Shown here: positions 53,524 through 60,437 of the stretch, piece after piece
Numbering within the stretch: the first letter of the stretch is position 1
How the letters are laid out: each line of letters opens with the position of its first letter
DNA from: Chloroflexota bacterium
Lineage (GTDB): Bacteria; Chloroflexota; Dehalococcoidia; Tepidiformales; Tepidiformaceae
Direction: 5' to 3'
NCBI GenBank assembly: GCA_026705605.1
Contig: JAPPAK010000001.1
Coordinates: 124,001-188,000, forward strand
Length of the DNA: 64,000 bases
Made by a program: the position numbers and the translations under genes
Notes under the pieces: generated by a model
What the model was told of the DNA's origin: nothing
The model's database searches: none
The model's input: only the letters and a program-made list of their open reading frames with translations

Positions 53524-55148
53524 GGGAAGGCGTTGTAGAGAGCGTCGTTGTCGCCGGCCTGCAGGTCCGAGGTGACCCCTCCAATGGCGGCGATCGGCTT
53601 GTTACTCCTGATCACCATGCCGCCCATCATGCAGGTCGGCAGGGCCCCCAGGCCGGTCTTGTCCTTGTCGTCGGCGCCCTGGTCGAACACGAACGACCCC
53701 TCGATCGTGATCGTCGTCTGGAAGAGCGCCAGCCCCTCGCACCCCTTGATCGCCTCGGCGGGGTTGTTCACGGCCACGATCTCGAGCTCCGCCTTCCCCC
53801 CGTCCGCGACCGCTATCCCGATCCAGCTATTGGTGCCTTCCTGGTCTTGCCAGCCGTGAACGTTGCGGAAGACCAGCGGGAACTTCGCGCTCTTTGTCGT
53901 TCGCCCCTTGGGAACGCCGTTCGCCGCGGCAAAGGAATCCGTGTCATCCGTGCTCACTCGTAGCAGCAGGGCGGCAACCGGCCGGTCCGCGTAGACCATC
54001 GCCCACCCCTCGAAGCCCTCCGGAAGCTCGTCGCTGTCGTACACGCTGTGCGTAATGCCGCCTCCCGCGGGCAGTTCGATCTCGACCGTCACGAGCACAT
54101 CCCGTCCCGGGTCGCCGTCGATGGTGCCCTGGTAGACGATGCTGCCGCTGATGGCCTCTGCCCACGGGTTGGCGATGGCGAACTCGGTCCAGTAGCCGCC
54201 AACCGACTTCTGCGCGAGCGGCATCACCACTCGCCTCGAGATGTCGTCTTCGGTCGTGCCGGGCCTGTCTTTGTCCACGATGAACCCGTTGTACGAGGCC
54301 AGCCGGGCGCTGCCGGTGCCCCCGCCGTAGATGTCGACCGCCACCGTCACGGGCTGCGTTGAGTCGACCATGACGCTCATCAGGGCATTCACGGTGCCTG
54401 AGGGCATAGCGGTGGCCAGGGTTCCCTGCTCGGGCGCGAGCGTCATCTGCCCCGCTGCTGGTATCGCCCAGCCTCCGTCGGGACAGCTCTCGCTGGCGAC
54501 GTCGCTGGAGACGAGCGTCGTGCCCCCGTTCGACGATGCCGATCCCCTGCCCGGAACGAGCTCGTAGGTGAGGGTGACGCACGCCACATCGAGTCCCGCG
54601 TTCGCGATCGAGAAGCGAGTGTTCGTGACCGTTCCGTCCTCATCGAGCTGGTTGGCGACGTAGGGAAGCGCCACGCGCGTGCCGCTGTCTGCATACGCGT
54701 TGTGAACCGCGTACGACCTCGCATTCCCCGTCCCCACGGCCTCCCGCATGAGCAGAGCGTTGAGCGGCCGGTCGCTCGAAAGCACCCCCACGCCCCGGAA
54801 GCCCGGCAGCAGCCCCTGGTTCAGGGCCTGGCTGAAGGTGCGCGTGCTCCATGCCGGCACCTCCGGGTGGATCTCGCTCGCGAGCGGAATGAGCACGCCA
54901 CCGGGCGTGTAGAAGTCCATCACGATCGTCGCCGCTTGCCGGCTGTTGTTCTGGACGAGTATGGCCGTGTGTTCCTTGCTCCCGGGCGAGAGCGAGGCGT
55001 TGACCTGGAAGGGAAGCCGGGGCCCGCGCGTGGATTCGCTCGCCCCAACCGACGCGCTCGTGCTGCCCGCCGCCAGCGCCAGGAGCGCCAGCAACCCGAT
55101 CAGCAGGGCCAGGGGGTGGGGGCGAACGCGTCGACCCAGACCTGTCAT
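53520..55148 (-). CDS. Large secreted protein of unknown function
   Basis: A 542-residue exported protein. Residues 10-33 form a signal peptide (ALLIGLLALLALAAGSTSAS). The mature part is beta-rich with recurring blocks such as AILVQNNSRQAATIVMDFYT, ALMSVMVDSTQPVTVAVDIY and AISGSIVYQGTIDGDPGRDV, suggesting repeated immunoglobulin-like domains. No catalytic motif was seen. Possibly a cell-surface or S-layer-associated protein. Confidence 0.75.
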   Translation of the reverse strand: MTGLGRRVRPHPLALLIGLLALLALAAGSTSASVGASESTRGPRLPFQVNASLSPGSKEHTAILVQNNSRQAATIVMDFYTPGGVLIPLASEIHPEVPAWSTRTFSQALNQGLLPGFRGVGVLSSDRPLNALLMREAVGTGNARSYAVHNAYADSGTRVALPYVANQLDEDGTVTNTRFSIANAGLDVACVTLTYELVPGRGSASSNGGTTLVSSDVASESCPDGGWAIPAAGQMTLAPEQGTLATAMPSGTVNALMSVMVDSTQPVTVAVDIYGGGTGSARLASYNGFIVDKDRPGTTEDDISRRVVMPLAQKSVGGYWTEFAIANPWAEAISGSIVYQGTIDGDPGRDVLVTVEIELPAGGGITHSVYDSDELPEGFEGWAMVYADRPVAALLLRVSTDDTDSFAAANGVPKGRTTKSAKFPLVFRNVHGWQDQEGTNSWIGIAVADGGKAELEIVAVNNPAEAIKGCEGLALFQTTITIEGSFVFDQGADDKDKTGLGALPTCMMGGMVIRSNKPIAAIGGVTSDLQAGDNDALYNAFP

Positions 55149-55208
55149 GGGGCCTCCGCTGTTCGAGTGTCGGGGCGGTTGCGGCTGCCGTCAATGCGGG
55201 GCCGGGGT

Positions 55209-55295
55209 CTACTCCAGCGAGCTCAGCACCTGGAACACGAGCACGAAGCAGGCCGCGCCCACCACCATGATCAGGACCAGGCGTCCGCCCCGCAT
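55209..55295 (-). CDS. Possible single-TM microprotein
   Basis: A 28-residue frame MRGGRLVLIMVVGAACFVLV then FQVLSSLE: a basic start, one hydrophobic segment and a short tail, like known membrane microproteins. It lies between two divergent genes in an otherwise empty 248-base gap. The ribosome site (CAGG) is weak, so this is tentative. Confidence 0.35.
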   Translation of the reverse strand: MRGGRLVLIMVVGAACFVLVFQVLSSLE

Positions 55296-55396
55296 CCTGT
55301 CATTGTGGGGCGAACCGCCGCTTGCTGCTCGCCGGCTTGTCGCCGCCTTTCCCGTGGCTCTCGCACAACCCTTCTACTTCCGTCACGATAGTGGCG

Positions 55397-56245
55397 ATGC
55401 GCTCGCTCTCCCTGCTCGCGGCCGTCTTGCTCGTCGTGGTTGTCGTCGCGTGCGGCGGTGGTGACTCCGCACCGGCTGCCTCCACTCCTACCGAGGCCCC
55501 TCGCGCCACCGAGCAGACCCCAGCGACCGAAGCGCCCACCTCCACCCCTGAGGCAGCCGCAACCGCCGCCGCCACCGCAGAACCCGAGGCGACGCGCCAG
55601 GCCACCCCCACCGAGGCGGCGACGGAGGGCGCCACCGCTGCCCCGACCGAAGCGTCTACGCCCGCTCCAACGGAAGAGCCCGAGGCCACCCAACCGGCAG
55701 CCGCCACAGACGCACCGGAGCCAACACCAGACCCCACCCCCGAGCCTGCCTCGGAAGACCCGGAACCTACCGAGGGGCCACCGGAGCCGGAGGAACGAGC
55801 CACCGAAGAGCCCGACGCCGGGGATGATCCCGAGCCCACTCAGGAAACCGCCCCTGAGGACGAGTCCACCCCGACCCCCACCGCCGCTCAGCCCGACCCT
55901 GAGCCCGAGACCACCCCCGCCGACACCGCCGCCGATGTCCCCGAGGAGGCGGTCGTTGTCGCCCTCCCGAAGGTCTACTTCGTCCACACCGAGTGGTGAC
56001 CGACCTGCAACAAACTCCGCCCCGTGTGGGAGGACTTGCAACAGGAGTACGAGGGCCGGATCGAGTTCATCGTCGTCGACCGCGAGAGCGAAGATGGCAG
56101 CGAGTTCGCTCGCAGGCATAACATCTTCTACCAGCCCGTTTTCATCATCTACGAAGGCGACACGCTCGTCCGTCAGGACGCAACCGTCGCCAGGGAGCGC
56201 GACCTGCGCGCATTCGTCGCCTCGGCCCTTGAGGAGGGAAGCTGA
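55397..56245 (+). CDS. Thioredoxin-fold selenoprotein lipoprotein 1 (UPTC active site; in-frame TGA at 55997)
   Basis: Read through the TGA at 55997-55999 this is a 282-residue protein. Residues 1-19 are a lipoprotein signal (VVAC19). Residues 24-190 are a Pro/Thr/Glu/Ala linker. Residues 193-282 are a thioredoxin domain: VYFVHTEW-Sec201-P-T-C204, so the first active-site residue is selenocysteine; the cis-Pro loop is FYQPVF. The frame after the TGA stays coding to 56245. A hairpin follows 17 bases after the TGA. No ribosome site precedes the ATG, and GATAGT 4 bases before it may be the -10 of a leaderless mRNA. Probably a membrane-anchored extracytoplasmic thiol/selenol oxidoreductase. The neighbours 2 and 3 are homologs. 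Confidence 0.85.
56017..56033 (+). promoter_or_regulatory. Candidate bacterial SECIS hairpin 1
   Basis: CCGCCC / GGGAGG with loop CGTGT, 17 bases after TGA 55997-55999. One G-A mismatch interrupts the 6-bp stem; an alternative CTCC/GGAG pairing (56015-56018 with 56029-56032) is also possible. Loop contains the GU expected for SelB binding. Confidence 0.55.
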
Positions 56246-56685
56246 TGCGCCTCATAGCCCTTGCCGCCACCACCGCCCTCGTAGCAGTTGTGCTCCTGGC
56301 CTGTGGCGGGAGCGACCCCGCCCCCACCGCCGCGCCCGCCCAGCCCGAGGCCACCCAGCAGGCGCAGGCCGCCGATGCCCCCGAGGAATCCGCGGTCTCA
56401 GCCACGCCAAGGGTCTACTTCATCCACACCGAGTGGTGACCGACCTGCAATGCGCTCCGCCCCGTGTGGGCGGACCTGGAGGAAGAGTACGGTGACCAGG
56501 TCGAGTTCTTCTCGATTGACCGCGAAACCCAGGAAGGCCGCGAGTTCATCCGCGAACACGGCCTTCCCATCGGCCAGCCCGGCTTCGTCGTCTACGACGC
56601 TTCCGGCGAGGTGACCTACGCCGCCCTCGGCCCCACCCGGCCCGACGGCGTGCGCGAGCTCGTCGAGTCGGTCGTTCCCCAGTAG
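56245..56685 (+). CDS. Thioredoxin-fold selenoprotein lipoprotein 2 (UPTC active site; in-frame TGA at 56437)
   Basis: 146 residues when TGA 56437-56439 is read as Sec65. Lipoprotein signal ends at LLAC20; a short linker (21-50) leads into VYFIHTEW-Sec65-P-T-C68, NALRPVWADLEEEYGD, and a cis-Pro loop IGQPGFVVYD. The start overlaps the stop of selenoprotein 1 by one base (TGATG) with a GGAGG site, so translation is coupled and the cell must treat one TGA as stop and another as Sec within one mRNA. It resembles protein 1 without the long linker. Confidence 0.87.
56457..56473 (+). promoter_or_regulatory. Candidate bacterial SECIS hairpin 2
   Basis: Perfect 6-bp stem CCGCCC/GGGCGG closing the 5-base loop CGTGT, beginning 17 bases after TGA 56437-56439. 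The loop starts 23 bases after the TGA, within the 16-37 base range known for bacterial SECIS elements, and has G as its second base. Confidence 0.7.
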
Positions 56686-56691
56686 CGAGCC

Positions 56692-57078
56692 ATGCGCTCC
56701 CTCGCCCTCGCCGCTGCCGCCACCTTCGTGATCTCGGCGCTCGCCTGCGGCGGTGGCGAGACGGCGCCCGACCCGACCGCTGCCCCCGCCGCCATCTCCG
56801 GCCCCCAGGTCTTCTTCGTCCAGATCGACACCTGAGGACCGTGAAACCGCCTCCGCCCCGTGTGGGCGGCGCTGCAGGCCGAGTACGCGGACCAGATCGA
56901 ATTCACCATGGTGGACGCGAACACCCGCGCCGGTGCCGACTTCTCCGACCTGTATGGCATCCGCGGGCACCCGGGGTTCGTCGCCATCGATGCCAACGGT
57001 GAGGTGATCCACGCCGCCCTCGGGCCCTTCGACGAAGAGGGGTTACGCGATCTCGTCGCCTCGCTTGTGCCCCAGTAG
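56692..57078 (+). CDS. Thioredoxin-fold selenoprotein lipoprotein 3 (UGPU, two in-frame TGAs)
   Basis: 128 residues when both TGA codons (56833-56835 and 56842-56844) are read as selenocysteine. Lipobox ALAC19, short linker, then VFFVQIDT-Sec48-G-P-Sec51, NRLRPVWAALQAEYAD, and a cis-Pro loop RGHPGFVAID. Both cysteines of the classic CGPC site are thus replaced, giving a possible diselenide. The frame is coding on both sides and between the TGAs. Six bases separate it from selenoprotein 2. A UxxU thioredoxin-like family (SelL) is known from aquatic organisms including some bacteria; relation to this protein is untested. Confidence 0.85.
56853..56869 (+). promoter_or_regulatory. Candidate bacterial SECIS hairpin 3
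   Basis: Perfect CCGCCC/GGGCGG stem with loop CGTGT, identical to hairpin 2. It begins 17 bases after the first TGA (as in the other two genes) and 8 bases after the second. One element may serve both codons. Confidence 0.65.
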
Positions 57079-57081
57079 TCG

Positions 57082-58125
57082 CTAACCCCCGGCCGCCGCC
57101 ATCAGCCGCTGGGCCCGGTCGATCAGCACCGGCACGAACCACTCGAAACGCGCGCTGTCCGGGTTCGCCGCGGTCTCCTGAAGGTGCTGCATGTACAGCC
57201 CCTCCAGGATGATCGCGAGCTTGAACACCGCGAACACGTGATAGAAGGCCACGTGCTGCATCGAGCGGCCGCTCCCCTCCTCGTACAGCGCGATGATCTC
57301 CTCGTGATCGGGGAAGCCCTCCTGTGCCGTCAGGAGCGTTGGCGGATCCCAGCCCGGCGGCGGCGGTGGATCGCCCGGGTCGCCCCAGTACGAGAGCAGC
57401 CAGCCCACGTCCGCCAGCGGGTCGCCCACCGTCGCCATCTCCCAGTCGAAGATGGCCACGACGCGCGGCTCTTCTGCCGCGTACATCACGTTGTCGAGCC
57501 GGTAGTCGCCGTGGACGACCGTCGCCCCCGCGTCCCCCGGCATCCGTGCCTTCAGCCACTCCACGATCTCGTCGAGGCCCGGCAGGTCGCGTGTCTGCGG
57601 GCGCGTCAGCTCCCACTGGCCGATCCAGCGCCGCATCTGCCGCTCCAGGTACCCCGAGGCGCGGCCCCGCAGGCCCACGGCCTCCCAGTCGACCGCGTGC
57701 AGCTCCACCAGCGAGGCCACCAGGTCCTCGGCGATCCGCCGCCGCCCCGCTGGCGTGTCGTACCTCTCCGGAATCCCGTCCCGCATCATCGCCCCGAAGC
57801 AGCGCTCCATCAGGTAGAACGGCGCCCCGATCACCGAGTCGTCGTCGCACGCGACTACCGGCGTGGGGACGCGCGCTCGCCCCTGAAGCGCTGCCATGAA
57901 GCGGTGCTCGCGCAGAACGTCGTGCGCCGTCGGCAGGAGCGGACCCGGCGGCGGACGGCGCAGCACCCACTGCTGCGACCCCCGCGTCACGTAGTACGTC
58001 ACGTTCGAGGAGCCCACCACGTGCCGCTCGCACTCAAGCGGCGCGTCGTCGCCCGGCACCCGCTCGGCGAGGAATCGCTCGAGCGCGGGAACGTCGATCA
58101 GGCCGTCCGATTCGCCCTCCGCCAT
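57082..58125 (-). CDS. Aminoglycoside phosphotransferase-fold protein (ACAD10-like kinase)
   Basis: A 347-residue APH-superfamily kinase. VVHGDYRLDNVMY holds the catalytic loop Asp and Asn, IFDWEMATVGDPLADVGWLL the metal-binding Asp. The N-terminal lobe has VVGSSNVTYYVTRGSQQWVL. In animals ACAD10/ACAD11 join such a kinase to an acyl-CoA dehydrogenase for 4-hydroxy acid catabolism; here a dehydrogenase gene lies 15 bases upstream on the same strand, so the pair probably phosphorylates a hydroxyacyl-CoA and then removes the phosphate and introduces the double bond. Confidence 0.9.
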   Translation of the reverse strand: MAEGESDGLIDVPALERFLAERVPGDDAPLECERHVVGSSNVTYYVTRGSQQWVLRRPPPGPLLPTAHDVLREHRFMAALQGRARVPTPVVACDDDSVIGAPFYLMERCFGAMMRDGIPERYDTPAGRRRIAEDLVASLVELHAVDWEAVGLRGRASGYLERQMRRWIGQWELTRPQTRDLPGLDEIVEWLKARMPGDAGATVVHGDYRLDNVMYAAEEPRVVAIFDWEMATVGDPLADVGWLLSYWGDPGDPPPPPGWDPPTLLTAQEGFPDHEEIIALYEEGSGRSMQHVAFYHVFAVFKLAIILEGLYMQHLQETAANPDSARFEWFVPVLIDRAQRLMAAAGG

Positions 58126-58140
58126 CGACCCGTCGCCGCC

Positions 58141-59355
58141 CTAGAGCGTGGCGAAGTCCCAGCCCGCGCCTTCGCGGAAGCTGCGCAGGATGCGCCGCGA
58201 GACCACCATCCGGTGCGTCTCGTCGGGACCGTCGTAGATGCGCGCGCTGCGGGCCGCCCGGTACATCGACTCCAGCGGCGTGTCGCCGCTCACGCCGCGG
58301 GCCCCGTGCGTCTGGATCGCGCGGTCGATGACGTCGTGCAGCACTTTCGCCCCGAAGAACTTGATCGCCGAGATCTCGACCCGCGCCTCGTCGCCCGTGT
58401 CGATCTTCTCTGCCGCCCGCAGCGTCAGCAGCCGCGCCGCCTGGATCTCGACGTACGAGTCCGCGATCCAGTTCTGGATCGTCTGCTTGTCCGCCAGCGG
58501 CCCGCCGAAGACGTGCCGCTTGAGCGAGTAGTCGCACATGATCTCGAAGGCCCGCTGGCTCTGCCCCAGCCAGCGCATGCAGTGGTGGATGCGCCCTGGC
58601 CCCAGCCGCTTCTGCGCGATGCGGAAGCCGCCGCCCGCTTCGCCCAGCACGTTCGTCAGCGGGACGCGCACGTCGTTGTAGCGAATCTCGCAGTGGTGGC
58701 CCTCGGTGTCCCCCATCACGGGGACGGGCCGGATGATGTCGAACCCGGGCGTGTCCGTCGGCACGATGATCTGGCTCATGCGGCTGTGCGGCGGCTGATC
58801 AGGCTCCGTCACGCACATCACGATCGCGAACGACGCCTTGAGCCCCCCACTCGTGAACCACTTGTGCCCGTTGATCACCCACTCGTCGCCGTCGCGAACG
58901 GCTGTCGTCTGCAGGTTCGTCGGGTCCGCCCCCGAGACCTCCGGCTCCGTCATGGAGAAGCAGGAGGTGATGTCGCCCTCGACCAGCGGCTTCATCCAGC
59001 GCTCCTGCTGCTCGGGCGTGCCGAACTGCCACAGGATCTCCGCGTTCCCCGAATCCGGCGCCTGCGCCCCGAACGACTTCGGCGCGAACGGACTGCGCCC
59101 GAGAATCTCGTTCATGTAGACGTACGGCATGAAGCCGATGCCCATGCCCCCAGCCTCGGCCGGCAGGTGCGGGGCCCACATCCCCATCCCCTTCGTCCGC
59201 CCCTGCAGCTCGCGCATGAGCGAATCGGCGGCCTCGTCGTGTTCCGAGAACGTCTCCTCGTTCGGGTAGATGTGCTCGTCCATAAACGCCTTGGTCCGGT
59301 CGCGAAGCTCGTCAATCTCCGCCTGGCCCAACGCTTCTCGCGTCTCAGTTACCAC
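58141..59355 (-). CDS. Acyl-CoA dehydrogenase (ACAD11-like)
   Basis: A 404-residue acyl-CoA dehydrogenase. CFSMTEPEVSGADPTNLQTT and INGHKWFTSGGLKASFAIVM form the middle domain, LGPGRIHHCMRWLGQSQRAF and RHVFGGPLADKQTIQNWIAD the C-terminal helices, with YRAARSARIYDGPDETHRM at the end. The GTG at 59355 has a GGAGGT site 6 bases upstream; a further-upstream GTG lies inside a heptamer repeat and is rejected. Paired with the kinase downstream as in the ACAD10/11 system. Confidence 0.92.
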   Translation of the reverse strand: MVTETREALGQAEIDELRDRTKAFMDEHIYPNEETFSEHDEAADSLMRELQGRTKGMGMWAPHLPAEAGGMGIGFMPYVYMNEILGRSPFAPKSFGAQAPDSGNAEILWQFGTPEQQERWMKPLVEGDITSCFSMTEPEVSGADPTNLQTTAVRDGDEWVINGHKWFTSGGLKASFAIVMCVTEPDQPPHSRMSQIIVPTDTPGFDIIRPVPVMGDTEGHHCEIRYNDVRVPLTNVLGEAGGGFRIAQKRLGPGRIHHCMRWLGQSQRAFEIMCDYSLKRHVFGGPLADKQTIQNWIADSYVEIQAARLLTLRAAEKIDTGDEARVEISAIKFFGAKVLHDVIDRAIQTHGARGVSGDTPLESMYRAARSARIYDGPDETHRMVVSRRILRSFREGAGWDFATL

Positions 59356-59385
59356 GGCTGTACCTCCGTTGTTGGCGTTCGCGAC

Positions 59386-59406
59386 TCTACCAGCCACCAG
59401 CCCCTA
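59386..59406 (-). repeat. Short heptamer array beginning in the SDR stop codon
   Basis: Minus strand from 59406: TAGGGGC, TGGTGGC, TGGTAGA. Three units of the same family as the arrays at 18436, 22034 and 37179; the first three bases are the stop codon of the SDR gene. Confidence 0.55.
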
Positions 59407-60315
59407 GAACAGTCCATGCCGCTCGCGGTGCTCGGCGGCGCGTGCGGCCCCCGCCTCCGCCTCCGCGTCGAGCGCCGCCAGCACGCTTTCGCCGCCTTCT
59501 GACGCCACCTGTTCCCGCATCTCCAGCAGCCGGTCCGGCAGGTCCCGGTAGGTCAGGCCGTTCCTGTCGAGCAGGCCCCCATCCATCACGTTGTAGGTCC
59601 CGGTCATGTACTCCGCTTCGTCGCTGGCGAGCCAGCAGACGAGGTTGCCGATGTCCGCCGGTTGGCCCACGCGCCCGAAGGGGAGCTCCCGCTCCAGCAT
59701 CTCCCGTGCCTCCCGCCGCGCCGCCACCGCTCCCCACAGCCGCGTGTCCGTCATCCCCGGCGCGATGCTGTTCACCGTGATGCCGAACGGCGCCAGATCG
59801 AGCGCCCAGCAGCGCGTCATCATCCGCACCGCCGCCTTGCTCCCGCTGTAGGCCGAAGAACCCATGTCCGCCCGCTCCCCGCTCACGGAAGAGATGACGA
59901 TCACCCGCCCCGCGCGTCCCTCCCGCACCATCTCCCGGGCGCACGCCTGCACCGTCAGGAACACGCCCTTCGTGTTCACGTCGAACACCAGGTCGAGGTC
60001 CTCTTCCGTAAGGGTGAGCACGTTCGTCCCGCGCGCGATGCCCGCGTTCGCAAGCACGATGTCGAGCCGCCCGAGCTGCGCCGCCGTCTCCTCCACCGCT
60101 ACCTCCAGCGCCCCCAGGTCCCGCACGTCGACTGCCGCCGCCAGTGCGTTCCGCCCGAGCGCGCGAACCTGCGCTGCCGTCGCCTCGGCGCGCTCGGCGT
60201 CGAGGTCCGTGCAGGCGACGTCGGCCCCCGCCCGCGCCAGGGCGAGCGCCGATCCCTCCCCGATTCCGCTTCCGGAGCCAGTTACGAACGCCACCTTCCC
60301 TGTCAGGTCGAGCAT
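59404..60315 (-). CDS. Short-chain dehydrogenase/reductase
   Basis: A 303-residue SDR. The nucleotide-binding TGSGSGIG, LDIVLANAGIA, catalytic Ser in VIVISSVSGERADMGSS, and YSGSKAAV (Tyr-x3-Lys) are all present. After ASDEAEYMTGTYNVMDGGLL the C-terminus is about 45 residues longer than in a plain SDR, with an Ala/Glu-rich helical tail. Likely an NAD-dependent alcohol or hydroxyacyl dehydrogenase. GGGAGG site before the ATG. Confidence 0.92.
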   Translation of the reverse strand: MLDLTGKVAFVTGSGSGIGEGSALALARAGADVACTDLDAERAEATAAQVRALGRNALAAAVDVRDLGALEVAVEETAAQLGRLDIVLANAGIARGTNVLTLTEEDLDLVFDVNTKGVFLTVQACAREMVREGRAGRVIVISSVSGERADMGSSAYSGSKAAVRMMTRCWALDLAPFGITVNSIAPGMTDTRLWGAVAARREAREMLERELPFGRVGQPADIGNLVCWLASDEAEYMTGTYNVMDGGLLDRNGLTYRDLPDRLLEMREQVASEGGESVLAALDAEAEAGAARAAEHRERHGLF

Positions 60316-60437
60316 CTCGTCCTCCCGCCGCGCGACCGCCGGCGGGCGCATTATCGCGCGCCCCGCGTGCCCCCTGCGCCCCGGACCTGCGATAGTTGAA
60401 GGCAGCGCGCGGCCACCGCCGTCAGCGAGGGTATTCG

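Noticed and set aside
55997-56844. TGA reassigned to Trp or Cys genome-wide, or sequencing errors
   Set aside because: Many genes in the window end in TGA with no coding after it, including selenoprotein 1 itself, and four independent errors at four catalytic positions are implausible.
55397-57078. Six separate genes (three lipoproteins and three thioredoxin halves)
   Set aside because: The halves lack their own starts and ribosome sites, and each split falls exactly inside the active-site motif.
59353-59397. Upstream GTG start for the acyl-CoA dehydrogenase
   Set aside because: It lies inside a heptamer repeat and has no ribosome site, whereas the GTG at 59355 has GGAGGT at good spacing.
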